From Schlegelella_A sp038241255 (GTDB lineage: Bacteria > Pseudomonadota > Gammaproteobacteria > Burkholderiales > Burkholderiaceae_C): a stretch of 61,679 nt of DNA. Below, piece by piece: positions 50,165 to 59,172 of the stretch (position 1 is the first letter of the stretch; every line of letters starts with the position of its first letter). Made by a program: the position numbers and the translations under genes. The stretch is from assembly GCA_038241255.1 (NCBI GenBank), contig JBBRFW010000009.1, positions 1-61,679 of the forward strand, given 5' to 3'. The notes beneath the pieces were generated by a model that did not search any database, was not told the origin of the DNA, and saw only the letters and a program-made list of their open reading frames with translations.

Positions 50165-50953
50165 TCAGCGATGCTTGAACTCGGCCTTACGCTTGGCGAG
50201 GAACGCCGCCATGCCCTCGTTTTTGTCTTCGGTCGCGAACAACGAATGAAAGAGGTGGCGCTCGTAGGCGATGCCGTCGGTGAGCGGTACCTCGTAGGCG
50301 CGGTTGATCGCCTCCTTGGCCATTCGCACGCTCGGCCCGCTGAAGGCGCAGATCGTCGCAGCGGCGGCGAGCGCCGTGTCGAGGAGCTCGGCGGCGGGAA
50401 CGACGCGCGAGACGAGTCCGGCCCGTTCGGCCTCGGCCGCGTCCATCATCCGCGCCGTGAGGACGAGGTCCATCGCCTTCGCCTTGCCGACGGCGCGTGG
50501 CAGGCGCTGTGTGCCACCCGCACCCGGGATGATGCCGAGCTTGATCTCGGGCTGGCCGAAGCGGGCACCGTCGGCGGCGATGACGATGTCGCACATCATC
50601 GCCACCTCGCAACCGCCGCCGAGCGCGAAGCCGGCGACCGCGGCGATCACCGGCTTCGTCACCTGGCGCATCGTCTCCCAGTTGCGGCTGATCAGGCCTT
50701 TGGTGTAGGCGTCGACGAAGCCGTACGGCGCCATTGCCTGGATGTCGGCACCCGCTGCGAACGCCTTGTCGCCGCCGGTGACCACGATGCAGCCGATCGA
50801 CTCGTCGGCGTCGAACGCGAGCAGCGCCGCGCCGAGCTCGTCCATCATCGTGTCGTTGAGGGCGTTGAGCTGCTTCGGCCGGTTCAGCGTGATGACACCG
50901 GTTCGGCGCGGCCCGTCGCCGCGCATCTCGGTGAGGATGCACTCGTAGGTCAT
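50165..50953 (-). CDS. Enoyl-CoA hydratase
   Basis: Crotonase-fold enzyme of 262 residues hydrating 2-enoyl-CoA, likely in fatty-acid or branched-chain oxidation. The oxyanion-hole segments are FAAGADIQAM and AVAGFALGGGCEVAM; the catalytic Glu pair lies in GGGCE and QPEIKLGIIPGAGGTQRL. It overlaps the following DUF3108 gene by 4 bases (ATGA), with which it shares no obvious pathway. Confidence 0.95.
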   Translation of the reverse strand: MTYECILTEMRGDGPRRTGVITLNRPKQLNALNDTMMDELGAALLAFDADESIGCIVVTGGDKAFAAGADIQAMAPYGFVDAYTKGLISRNWETMRQVTKPVIAAVAGFALGGGCEVAMMCDIVIAADGARFGQPEIKLGIIPGAGGTQRLPRAVGKAKAMDLVLTARMMDAAEAERAGLVSRVVPAAELLDTALAAAATICAFSGPSVRMAKEAINRAYEVPLTDGIAYERHLFHSLFATEDKNEGMAAFLAKRKAEFKHR

Positions 50954-52191
50954 GGGGGCTTTTCCTTCGCTGCGGCGGACGGTGGCGGGACCGGGTCGCC
51001 CATCTCGGGCTTGCCGGCGATCATGAGGTCAATGTAGGTGCCGGCGTCCTGCTCGATGCGGATGCGCACCGGCAGGTAGCGCAGCTCGGGCGCGATCCAG
51101 AGCTCCGCCGTCAGCGCGCTCGGCCGCCGCGTCGGCCGTGGTCGCGGCTTCAGGTGGAAAGTCGCCAACGGGCCGAACGGCGTCTGCAGCGTCTGGGCTT
51201 CGACGACTTCGTAGACGTAGCTGTCCATGGCGCGTGGCAACGCGAGCGGAAAGGCAACCGAGCCACCCACGCGCAACAGCTCGGGCCTCGTCGAGAAGAC
51301 GTACGTCAGCTGGATGAACTGGCTCGCGGTGTCCTGCACGCCCTCGAGGCGCTCGCGCCGCTGGCCGTTGGCCAGGACCACCGCGTCGGGCTCGAAGACG
51401 ACGCTCATCCGGCTGCGGTCGCGCATCACGACGTGCGTGTCCTCGTCGTAGCGCGCCGGCACCAGGCCGCTCGCCGCGAGGCTGCCTTCGCTCGTCATGC
51501 GCCGCGTGATGATCGGCGCGAATTCCGGGCCGATGACGAGGTCGAGGTTGACCTGGTAGCGGTCGTCGACGCGGATCCATTCGACCTGCGCCGTGCCGCT
51601 CACCTCGCCGCGGTAGTTGCCGGTCAGGACGTAGCTGAGGCGGGTCGACGCCGGCCATTCGAAGGGCGTTGCGCCGGCGGATGAGGCGCTCGCCGAGGCG
51701 GCGGCGGCCAACGGCGGCGTGCCCGCGTTCGCGGCCGATGCTGCGGCAGCAATCGTCGCCGCAGCGGAGGCGGCCAGCGGGTCGTGCTCGGCGGCCTCGC
51801 GCTCTGCAGCGAGGCGCTCCGCGGCCTCGCGCTCGGCGGCCGATGCGGCCTCGGCCGGCGAGGACGCCTCGGCAAGGACCGGCGCCGCGACCTGCGGCGC
51901 AGAAGCCGCCGCGCTGCGACGAGGCGCACGCGGCCGCGGCCGCGGCGCCGGTGCGACCGGCGTCGCGACTGTCGCGGGCGGCGTTTCCGGCTCGATCGTG
52001 CGCACGTAGGCCACCTCGATCCGCTTCGGCATCGCCCGCGAGGCATCGAAGCTCGCCATGCGATCAACCAGCTCGCGCGTGCCGACGAGGTGGATCGCGG
52101 TCACCGCCAGCAGCACGCCGATCCAGGCCGCGTGGCGGCGCAGGCGGAGCCGGCTCGGCGCGACCGAAGGAGCGTTCAGCCCGCGATCCAT
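50950..52191 (-). CDS. DUF3108 domain protein with N-terminal membrane anchor
   Basis: A 413-residue protein. One membrane helix near residues 24–40 (WIGVLLAVTAIHLVG) is followed by a Pro/Ala/Glu-rich low-complexity stretch (about 70–175) and a DUF3108 beta-rich domain (about 178–400) with SYVLTGNYRGEVSGTAQVEW and RMTSEGSLAASGLVPARY. The domain is probably periplasmic; function unknown. Its start overlaps the M61 peptidase stop by 16 bases. Confidence 0.85.
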   Translation of the reverse strand: MDRGLNAPSVAPSRLRLRRHAAWIGVLLAVTAIHLVGTRELVDRMASFDASRAMPKRIEVAYVRTIEPETPPATVATPVAPAPRPRPRAPRRSAAASAPQVAAPVLAEASSPAEAASAAEREAAERLAAEREAAEHDPLAASAAATIAAAASAANAGTPPLAAAASASASSAGATPFEWPASTRLSYVLTGNYRGEVSGTAQVEWIRVDDRYQVNLDLVIGPEFAPIITRRMTSEGSLAASGLVPARYDEDTHVVMRDRSRMSVVFEPDAVVLANGQRRERLEGVQDTASQFIQLTYVFSTRPELLRVGGSVAFPLALPRAMDSYVYEVVEAQTLQTPFGPLATFHLKPRPRPTRRPSALTAELWIAPELRYLPVRIRIEQDAGTYIDLMIAGKPEMGDPVPPPSAAAKEKPP

Positions 52192-53945
52192 GCCTCGTAC
52201 AGGCGCCGCGCCGCCGCGTCGGCCTTGTCCGCGGGCTTCAGCTGCGGCGCGCCGGCGTCGGCGGCGGCAAGCGAGCCGACGTCGACCGGCACGCCGAGCA
52301 CGCGCTGGTCGCGGCCGACCAGGAGCGTCGTCTCGCCTTCGGCGGGCAGCACGCGCGCCGCATCGTCGAGGCGGCGCAGGCGCCAGCCGCTCGCGGCAAT
52401 CAGCTCGTCGCCCGGCGCGAGCCCGGCGCGCTCGCCGGCGCCGCCACGCAGCACGTGCGTCACCTTGATGCCGGTCAGCGCGCTCTCGTTTACGCGAACG
52501 CCGAGGCGCTGCGCCAGCGTCGCCGCCTGCGCCTCGACATCGACGTCGAAGCGCTGCAGCAGCGTCGCGACGGGCAGCTCGTCAGTGCCGTGCACCCAGG
52601 CGGCGAGCTCGCTCGCATACGAGCGGCCGCCGACGGCTTCGAGCGCGCCGGCGATGTCGTCCTCGCCGATCGGCCCCCCCTGGCTCTGCCGCCAAAGCCG
52701 GCGCATGACGTCGTCGAGCGTGCCCCTGCCCTCGCTGCGCAGCGTCAGATCGAACGCGAGCGCGACGAGCGAGCCCTTGGCGTAGTAGCTGATCGTCGAA
52801 TTCGGCGTGTTCTCGTCGGCGCGGTAGTACTTGACCCAGGCGTCGAAGCTCGCCGCGGCGACGCTCTGCACCTTGCGTCCCGGCGCTGCCTGCACGGCGC
52901 CGAGGGTGGTCGCGAGCAGCTTCAGGTAGCGCGGCGCGTCGATCAGGCCGCTGCGCAGGACGAACAGGTCGTCGTAGTACGAGGTGAAGCCCTCGAAGAA
53001 CCAGAGCAGCCGGGTGTAGTTCTCGCCGCGATAGTCGAAGGCGGCGAACTCGCGCGGCTTGAGCCGCTTGACGTTCCAGGCGTGGAAATACTCGTGCGCG
53101 ATCAGCCCGAGCACGCCGACGTAGCCGTCGCTCGTCTCGGCCTTGGCCGGTGGCGAGGACGCCGCGTCGGCGGGCGCGCAGCGCGGCAAATCGCGTCGCG
53201 GCGCAACGAGCGCCGTGCTCGACCGATGCTCGAGGCCGCCGCGCCCCTCCTCGACAGCGTTGAGCATGAACAGGTAGCGGTCGAACGGCGCGCGGCCGCC
53301 GACGTGCCAGAAGCGGATCTCGGCCTCGCAGAGCCGGCGCGTGTCGACGAGCAGGCGCTCGCCGTCGAAGTCGGGCAGGGCGCCGGCGACGACGAACTCG
53401 TGCGGCACGCCCGCGGCGTCGAAGCGGCCGCGCCAGAAACGGCCGAGCTCGACCGGGTGGTCGACGAGCGTGTCGTAGTCAGCCGCCAGGAACTCGTTCG
53501 CGCTCGCGCCGGGGCGAGCGTCCAGCGTCGTCGCGACCTCCCAACCGGCGGGTAGCCCGACCACGTCGAGAGCATGTGGCGCGGCTTCGTGGCCCTCGAC
53601 GCGCAGGCAGACGCCGGTGCCGTTGAAGAAGCCGCGCGCTGGATCGAGGAAGGCCGCGCGCACCGAAGTGTCGAATGCGTAGACCTGATAGCGCACGACG
53701 AGCGGCGCGCCGCCGTCGCAGCGGGCGAGCCAGCTCGCCTTGTCGAGCTGCTCGAGCGACCGCGCCACGCCGCCCTGCTCGGCGGCGAGACCCGAAAGGT
53801 GGCGCGCGAATTCGCGCACCAGGTAGCTGCCGGGAATCCACGCCGGCAGGCTCAGGCGCTGCTCGACCGCGGGCCGGTCGATGCGCAGCTCGACCGAAAA
53901 AGTGTGCCGGTGCGTGGCGCCGACGTCGACGACATAGCGGATCAT
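52176..53945 (-). CDS. M61 family metallopeptidase with PDZ domain
   Basis: Glycyl-aminopeptidase-like zinc protease of 589 residues. The zinc motif HEYFH is at 284–288 (AHEYFHAWNVKRLKP), with a further ligand expected downstream in FFEGFTSYY. An N-terminal beta domain (1–about 170) includes LPAWIPGSYLVREFARHL, a family signature, and a C-terminal PDZ domain (about 480–570) contains GERAGLAPGDELIAA. The ATG at 53945 matches the family N-terminus; the open frame extending to 54974 is antisense to cydA and rejected. No signal peptide, so probably cytoplasmic. Confidence 0.93.
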   Translation of the reverse strand: MIRYVVDVGATHRHTFSVELRIDRPAVEQRLSLPAWIPGSYLVREFARHLSGLAAEQGGVARSLEQLDKASWLARCDGGAPLVVRYQVYAFDTSVRAAFLDPARGFFNGTGVCLRVEGHEAAPHALDVVGLPAGWEVATTLDARPGASANEFLAADYDTLVDHPVELGRFWRGRFDAAGVPHEFVVAGALPDFDGERLLVDTRRLCEAEIRFWHVGGRAPFDRYLFMLNAVEEGRGGLEHRSSTALVAPRRDLPRCAPADAASSPPAKAETSDGYVGVLGLIAHEYFHAWNVKRLKPREFAAFDYRGENYTRLLWFFEGFTSYYDDLFVLRSGLIDAPRYLKLLATTLGAVQAAPGRKVQSVAAASFDAWVKYYRADENTPNSTISYYAKGSLVALAFDLTLRSEGRGTLDDVMRRLWRQSQGGPIGEDDIAGALEAVGGRSYASELAAWVHGTDELPVATLLQRFDVDVEAQAATLAQRLGVRVNESALTGIKVTHVLRGGAGERAGLAPGDELIAASGWRLRRLDDAARVLPAEGETTLLVGRDQRVLGVPVDVGSLAAADAGAPQLKPADKADAAARRLYEAWIAG

Positions 53946-54044
53946 GGTCCGATTGTCGCCGCCGGGCACGGCGCGTCGATCGGAGGCAAGATGGCGGCCA
54001 TGTCTTGCCCGCAGGATTTTTTCAACGGCGAGGAGCGCTGACAG

Positions 54045-55436
54045 ATGGACGCCCTGTTGATGGCGCGGATGCAGTTCGCCGCCAACATCACCTTCCACAT
54101 CCTCTTTCCGACGATCACGATCGGCCTGGGCTGGGTCCTGCTCTTCTTCCGTGTCCGCTGGCTCGCCACGCACGACGCGGGCTGGCTCGATGCCTATCGC
54201 TTCTGGACCAAAGTGTTCGCGCTCAGCTTCGCCCTCGGCGTCGTCAGCGGCATCACGATGAGCTTCCAGTTCGGCACCAACTGGCCGGGCTACATGGAAA
54301 AGGTCGGCAACATCGCCGGTCCGCTGCTGGGCTACGAGGTGCTGACCGCGTTCTTCCTCGAGGCGGGCTTCCTCGGCATCATGCTGTTCGGCCACGGCAA
54401 GGTGAGCGAGAAGATCCACCTCGCGGCGTCGGCCCTGGTCGCGTTCGGCACGACGCTGAGCGCGTTCTGGATCCTCGCCCTCAACTCGTGGATGCAGACG
54501 CCGGCGGGCTATCGCGTCGACGCCAACGGCGTCTATCACGCGACCAGCTGGCTCGCCGTGATCTTCAACCCGTCGTTTCCCTACACCTTCGTCCACATGC
54601 TGCTGGCGTCGGTCCTGACGGTCGCCTTCCTGCTCAGCGGCCTGGCGGCGTGGCAGCTCCTGCGCGGCGTCGCCGGCCGCTCGGCGCCGAAGGTGCTGCG
54701 TGTCGGCCTCGTCGTCGCCGCGATCGCCGCGCCGCTGCAGATCGTCGCTGGCGACGTCCACGGGCTCGACACGCTGGTCCACCAGCCGCAGAAGATCGCG
54801 GCGATCGAGGCGGTCTGGGAGACCGAGCGGGGCGCGGCGTTGCGCTTGTTCGCATGGCCCTCTGCGCAAGACCGCGCCAATCGTTTCGAGATCGCGATCC
54901 CCAAGCTCGGCAGCCTCGTCCTCACCCATAGCCTCGACGGCGAGATCAAGGGCCTGAACGCGTTCCGCGACCACCCGCCGGTCGCGCCGCTCTTCTTCGC
55001 CTTCCGCATCATGGTCGGCGTCGGCGTGCTGATGCTGCTCGCGAGCTGGAGCGGCGTCTGGCTGTACCGCCGATCGCGCTGGAACGCGCAGGCCCTGCCG
55101 CGGCGCTACCTGCAGCTCCTCGCGACGATGACCTTCGCCGGCTGGCTGGCGACCGTCTGCGGCTGGTACATCACCGAGATCGGGCGCCAGCCGTTCATCG
55201 TCTTCGGCCTCGTCCGCACCGCCGACGTCGCCTCGAAGGCGACTGCGCCCATGATCGCGGCGACGCTCTCGCTCTACGTCACGCTCTACCTCGCTCTCGT
55301 CATCGCCTACGTGACGGTGCTCAAGTACATGGCCGAGAAACCCGAGGACGTGCTCGCCGCAGAGGCGAAGGAGCGCGCCGTCGATCCGCCCGGCATCGCC
55401 ACGCCGCCCTCGGCGGTCACCGCGCCCGCGCCATGA
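54045..55436 (+). CDS. cydA: Cytochrome bd-type quinol oxidase subunit I (CIO-type)
   Basis: Quinol oxidase subunit of 463 residues with about 9 membrane helices; His18 in ITFHILFPT is the expected haem ligand, and GDVHGLDTLVHQPQKIAAIE begins the quinol loop. That Q-loop is short, as in the cyanide-insensitive CioA subgroup, not the long E. coli form. GRQPFIVFGLVRT is also characteristic. It is divergent from the peptidase with a 99-base gap, and overlaps cydB by 4 bases. No CydX-like small gene follows. Confidence 0.94.
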   Translation: MDALLMARMQFAANITFHILFPTITIGLGWVLLFFRVRWLATHDAGWLDAYRFWTKVFALSFALGVVSGITMSFQFGTNWPGYMEKVGNIAGPLLGYEVLTAFFLEAGFLGIMLFGHGKVSEKIHLAASALVAFGTTLSAFWILALNSWMQTPAGYRVDANGVYHATSWLAVIFNPSFPYTFVHMLLASVLTVAFLLSGLAAWQLLRGVAGRSAPKVLRVGLVVAAIAAPLQIVAGDVHGLDTLVHQPQKIAAIEAVWETERGAALRLFAWPSAQDRANRFEIAIPKLGSLVLTHSLDGEIKGLNAFRDHPPVAPLFFAFRIMVGVGVLMLLASWSGVWLYRRSRWNAQALPRRYLQLLATMTFAGWLATVCGWYITEIGRQPFIVFGLVRTADVASKATAPMIAATLSLYVTLYLALVIAYVTVLKYMAEKPEDVLAAEAKERAVDPPGIATPPSAVTAPAP

Positions 55437-56437
55437 CGACGCTCACGTGGACGCAAGCGCTGCCGCTCGTATTCATGGCGCTGATGGGGCTGTCGATGCT
55501 GATCTACGTCGTCAGCGACGGCTACGACCTCGGCGTCGGCATGCTGATGCACCGCGCGACGCCAGAAGAGAAGGACATTCTGGTCGCCTCGATCGGACCG
55601 TTCTGGGACGCCAACGAGACCTGGCTCGTGCTCGGCATCGGCATTCTCCTGATCGCCTTCCCGAAAGCGCACGGCATCGTCCTCGGCGAGCTCTACCTGC
55701 CGGTCGCATTCATGCTGATCGGCCTGATGCTGCGCGGCGTCGCCTTCGACTTCCGCGTCAAGGCACGCGAGGGCCACAAGGCGACTTGGGACCGCCTCTT
55801 CTTCGCCGGCTCGACGATCGCGTCGGTGGCGCAGGGCTGGATGCTGGGGCGCTACGTCAGCGGCTTCGGCAGCGGCTGGAACTTCCCGCTTTTCGCCGCC
55901 GCGATCGCCGTGGCCCTGCCGATGGCGTACGTGCTGATGGGCGCATGCTGGCTGATCATGAGGACCGAGGGCGCGCTGCAGGAACGGGCGATTGCCTGGG
56001 CGCGGATCGCGTGGCTGCCGGTCGTCGTCGGCATGGTCCTGATCTCGATGGCGACGCCCTGGATCAGCGAGACGGTGCGGAACCGCTGGTTCGCCTTGCC
56101 CGAGATCATCGCCCTCAGCGCGATCCCGCTCGCCACCGGCGCGGCGCTCTGGACCGTGCGCGCCCTCCTCGGCGGGCGCCTCGTCCGCGGCGCGCTCTGC
56201 TGGCTGCCGTTCGCGCTCCTGGTCGGCGTCTTCAGCCTCGGCTTTCTCGGCCTGGCGTATAGCATCTATCCGTTCGTCGTCATCGACCAGCTGACGGTCT
56301 GGCAGGCTGCGAGCAGCACCGAGGCGCTCGAGTTCATCCTGGTCGGCGTCTGCATTTCGGTGCCGGCGATCGCCGCCTACACGGTCTACTCGTACCGCGT
56401 CTTCCGCGGCAAGACCGGCGAGCTGAAATACGCCTGA
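55433..56437 (+). CDS. cydB: Cytochrome bd-type quinol oxidase subunit II (CIO-type)
   Basis: Structural partner subunit of 334 residues with about 8–9 hydrophobic helices. VVSDGYDLGVGMLM near the N-terminus, IGPFWDANETWLVLG, and SIYPFVVIDQLTVWQAASSTEAL are signatures of CydB/CioB. Starts at the ATG overlapping the cydA stop. A 24-base gap with AAAGGA precedes the next gene. Confidence 0.94.
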   Translation: MTTLTWTQALPLVFMALMGLSMLIYVVSDGYDLGVGMLMHRATPEEKDILVASIGPFWDANETWLVLGIGILLIAFPKAHGIVLGELYLPVAFMLIGLMLRGVAFDFRVKAREGHKATWDRLFFAGSTIASVAQGWMLGRYVSGFGSGWNFPLFAAAIAVALPMAYVLMGACWLIMRTEGALQERAIAWARIAWLPVVVGMVLISMATPWISETVRNRWFALPEIIALSAIPLATGAALWTVRALLGGRLVRGALCWLPFALLVGVFSLGFLGLAYSIYPFVVIDQLTVWQAASSTEALEFILVGVCISVPAIAAYTVYSYRVFRGKTGELKYA

Positions 56438-56461
56438 CCCGGATCGCAAAAGGACCCCGCC

Positions 56462-57235
56462 ATGACCGCGACGCCCGCCCCCGCCTTCGTCCGCCCGGCG
56501 CGCTTCAGCGCCGCCGAGTGGGAGGCGCGCGTGCAGCTCGCGGCCGCCTATCGCATCTTCGATCTTCTCGGCTGGACCGAGCTCATCTACAACCACATCT
56601 CGCTGCGCGTCCCCGACGAGGACTCGCACTACCTGATCAATCCGTTCGGCCTGCACTACTCGGAGGTGTGCGCCTCGAACCTGGTCAAGGTCGATCTCGA
56701 AGGCCGCATCGTCGGCCACGCCGACTGGCCGATCAACCCGGCCGGCATCACCTTCCACGGCGCGATCCACGCGACCCTGCCCGACGCGCACTGCGTGATG
56801 CACCTTCACACGACGGCGACGCAGGCAGTGTGTTGCCTCAAGAACGGCCTGGCGTTCACCAACTTCTACGCCGCGCAGCTCTACGGCAAGGTGGCTTACC
56901 ACGACTTCGAGGGCATCACCGTCCACGCCGACGAAGGCGCGCGCATCCTGAAAAGCGCCGAAGGCCGGCCGGTGCTCCTCCTGCGCAACCACGGTCCGGT
57001 GACGCTTGGCGCCACGCTCGCCCAGGCGCTGGTGCTGATGTGGACAGTGGCGCGGGCCTGCGAGGTGCAGCTGGCGACGCAGTCAATGGGCGAGGCGATC
57101 CCGATCCCGCGCGCGGTGCTCGAGAAGTGCGTCGCCGACTCGTTCCAGTTCAGCCCGAAGTACAGCGCCGGCGAAGATGCCTTCGCGGCGCTGCGCCGGC
57201 TCGTCGATCGCAAGGACCCGAGCTACCGCATGTAG
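56462..57235 (+). CDS. Class II aldolase/adducin family protein
   Basis: A 257-residue aldolase-fold enzyme. Zinc-binding histidines are seen in MHLHTTATQA (His-x-His) and LRNHGPVTLG, with ELIYNHISLRVP near the start. Members cleave or epimerise phosphorylated sugars or are uncharacterised; the substrate is not deducible. It follows cydB by 24 bases, possibly in the same transcript, and is convergent with dsbC (19 bases between). Confidence 0.88.
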   Translation: MTATPAPAFVRPARFSAAEWEARVQLAAAYRIFDLLGWTELIYNHISLRVPDEDSHYLINPFGLHYSEVCASNLVKVDLEGRIVGHADWPINPAGITFHGAIHATLPDAHCVMHLHTTATQAVCCLKNGLAFTNFYAAQLYGKVAYHDFEGITVHADEGARILKSAEGRPVLLLRNHGPVTLGATLAQALVLMWTVARACEVQLATQSMGEAIPIPRAVLEKCVADSFQFSPKYSAGEDAFAALRRLVDRKDPSYRM

Positions 57236-57254
57236 CGGTCGCCGGGAGGGCGGG

Positions 57255-57998
57255 TCAGCCCGGCGTTTTCTGGTGCGTCGTGACCAGCTGCTTTTCGATC
57301 TGCTCGGTGTTCATCGCGCCGGCCTGCTGGCGGCCGTCCTCGAACACCAGGCCCGGCGTGCCGCGGATGCGGTGCTTCTGGCCCAAGGCGACGTTGCGCT
57401 GCAGCGCGGAGGTGTCGCACTGCGGGCTGTCGGTCGCCGCCGCGCCCTTCAGCATCCAGTCGCGCCAGGCCTTGGTATTGTCCTTGGCGCACCAGATCTG
57501 CTTCGATTTGTCCGGCGAGTCGCCGCCCAGGATCGGATAGAGGAAGGTGTAGACGGTGACGTCCTTGACCGCCTGCAGGTCTTTCTCGAACTTCTTGCAG
57601 TAGCCGCAGTTCGGATCGGCGAAGACGACCAGCTTGCGTTCTCCGGTGCCCTGCTTCCAGACCATCGCGTCTTTCAGCGGCAGGGTCTTGAAGTCGATCG
57701 CGGTCAGCTTGGAGACTCTCGCTTCGGTGAGATTCACCTTGGTCTTCGTCTCGATGAGCTGGCCTTCGATCAAGTAGGCGCCGGTCTCGTCGGTGTAGAG
57801 GATGTCGGTGCCGATGCGCAGCTCGTAGATGCCGGGCAGCGCCGTCTTGGTGACCTCGTCGATCTTCGGGAAATCGGGCAGACGCTCGGGGATGTTCTTG
57901 CGGATGGCGGCTTCGTCGGCGGCGGCGTTCGGCGCCAACGAAAGCGCGAGCATCGCGGTGAGCAGGGAGGCAAGCAGGGGGCGCGAAGATCGGATCAT
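57255..57998 (-). CDS. dsbC: Thiol:disulfide interchange protein DsbC
   Basis: Periplasmic disulfide isomerase of 247 residues. Signal peptide 1–27 (ends PNAAADE); N-terminal dimerisation domain to about 85 with GIYELRIGTDILYTD; thioredoxin domain with active-site Cys131-Gly-Tyr-Cys134 (FADPNCGYCKKFE). A second Cys pair (IWCAKDN and SPQCDTS) is the structural disulfide of DsbC. cis-Pro region GTPGLVFEDG. It lies 11 bases downstream of the ubiquinone-family monooxygenase gene. Confidence 0.95.
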   Translation of the reverse strand: MIRSSRPLLASLLTAMLALSLAPNAAADEAAIRKNIPERLPDFPKIDEVTKTALPGIYELRIGTDILYTDETGAYLIEGQLIETKTKVNLTEARVSKLTAIDFKTLPLKDAMVWKQGTGERKLVVFADPNCGYCKKFEKDLQAVKDVTVYTFLYPILGGDSPDKSKQIWCAKDNTKAWRDWMLKGAAATDSPQCDTSALQRNVALGQKHRIRGTPGLVFEDGRQQAGAMNTEQIEKQLVTTHQKTPG

Positions 57999-58009
57999 GA
58001 CGAGGGCTT

Positions 58010-59131
58010 TCAGGAATCGAGCGCCCGGGCGGTGAGCCAGCGCTTCAGGGGCGAGACGCGATTGACGAGAGCCATCCCATTGTTGCGGAGTTCCCTGACA
58101 GGTGCTCCCGGCTCGGCGAACAAACGCTGCAATCCGTCGGTAATTCGCAGCATCGCCCAGGTCGGCGCGGCGCGCTGCCGCACGTACCGCCGAAGCAACC
58201 GTTCATCGCCCAGGCCGCGCCAGGGCTCGCGCCCGGCGATCACGCCGGCGAGCGCAGCGACGTCGGCGAGGCCGAGATTGAGGCCCTGGCCGGCGAGCGG
58301 ATGGACAACGTGGGCGGCGTCGCCGGCGAGCACCCAGCCCGGCCCGCACCAGTGCGCGGCACGGCCGAGTGCGAGCGGCCAGGCGGCGCGTTCGGAGGCC
58401 AGCGTCAACGCGCCGGCAGCGCCGTGGGTCGCGTCGGCAAGGGCCTGTTCGAAGGTGGCGGCGTCGGTAGCGAGCAGCCCGTCGGCACGCTCGTTCGGCA
58501 GCGACCAGACGAGCGCGTACGAGCAGCCGGCCTCGGGCCGATCGAACGGCAACAGCGCCAGCACGTCGGGCGCGCCGAACCACTGGCGGGCGACGTGACG
58601 ATGCGGCAGGGACGACACCAGTCGGGCGGCGATGGCGCGCTGGCCGTAGTCGCTGCGCTCGAAGCCGGCGTCGAGCGCGGCCAGGCCCGCAGCGGCGCGG
58701 CCTTCGCAGTGCACGACCAATGTCGCCGGCACGTCGTCGTCGACGCGGGTGACGTGGGCGGCGAAGCGCAGCGCTGCGTCGAGCTCCTGCTCGAGCGCCG
58801 CCGCATCGGTGATGACGGCAAGCTCGCCGACCCGTTGCTCCCAGGCCGAGAACTCGAGCGCGGCACCGCCGGCATCGCCCTGCACGACCATGTCGTGGAC
58901 CGGCGTGGCAGCGCTCGTTCCTTCGAGCGCGGCCCAGACCTTGAGTCCGCGCAGCCATTCGACGGAGGCGGCGTTGAGTGCGTAGGCGCGAACGTCGGGC
59001 CGGGTGGCCGATGACTGCGCCGGCGAAGCCAGGCCGCGCAAGGCCACCGACAGGCCGAGCCGCGACAACGAGAGCGCCAGGGTCTTGCCGACGATGCCGG
59101 CGCCGCTCACTCTCACGTCGAAGGCTTGCAC
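58010..59131 (-). CDS. FAD-dependent UbiH/UbiF-family monooxygenase
   Basis: A 373-residue flavoprotein hydroxylase, probably in ubiquinone synthesis. The dinucleotide motif VSGAGIVGKTLAL is at 8–20 (with Ser in place of the first Gly), DVRAYALNAASVEWL is the UbiH-family DG-like segment, and GDAAHVVHPLAGQGLNLGLADV is the FAD-phosphate motif. Which ring position it hydroxylates cannot be told. Divergent from the MOSC gene with 41 bases between. Confidence 0.88.
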   Translation of the reverse strand: MQAFDVRVSGAGIVGKTLALSLSRLGLSVALRGLASPAQSSATRPDVRAYALNAASVEWLRGLKVWAALEGTSAATPVHDMVVQGDAGGAALEFSAWEQRVGELAVITDAAALEQELDAALRFAAHVTRVDDDVPATLVVHCEGRAAAGLAALDAGFERSDYGQRAIAARLVSSLPHRHVARQWFGAPDVLALLPFDRPEAGCSYALVWSLPNERADGLLATDAATFEQALADATHGAAGALTLASERAAWPLALGRAAHWCGPGWVLAGDAAHVVHPLAGQGLNLGLADVAALAGVIAGREPWRGLGDERLLRRYVRQRAAPTWAMLRITDGLQRLFAEPGAPVRELRNNGMALVNRVSPLKRWLTARALDS

Positions 59132-59172
59132 GACCGCGATTGTAGGGAGGTGGTCGGAGACAATCGCGAGTC

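Noticed and set aside
53946..54974. N-terminal extension of the M61 peptidase to 932 residues
   Set aside because: The extension is antisense to cydA and lacks the family N-terminus, which starts at 53945.
55307..56992. Minus-strand reading frame of 561 residues over cydA, cydB and the aldolase
   Set aside because: Antisense to three well-supported genes, with a His/Asp/Arg-rich shadow composition.
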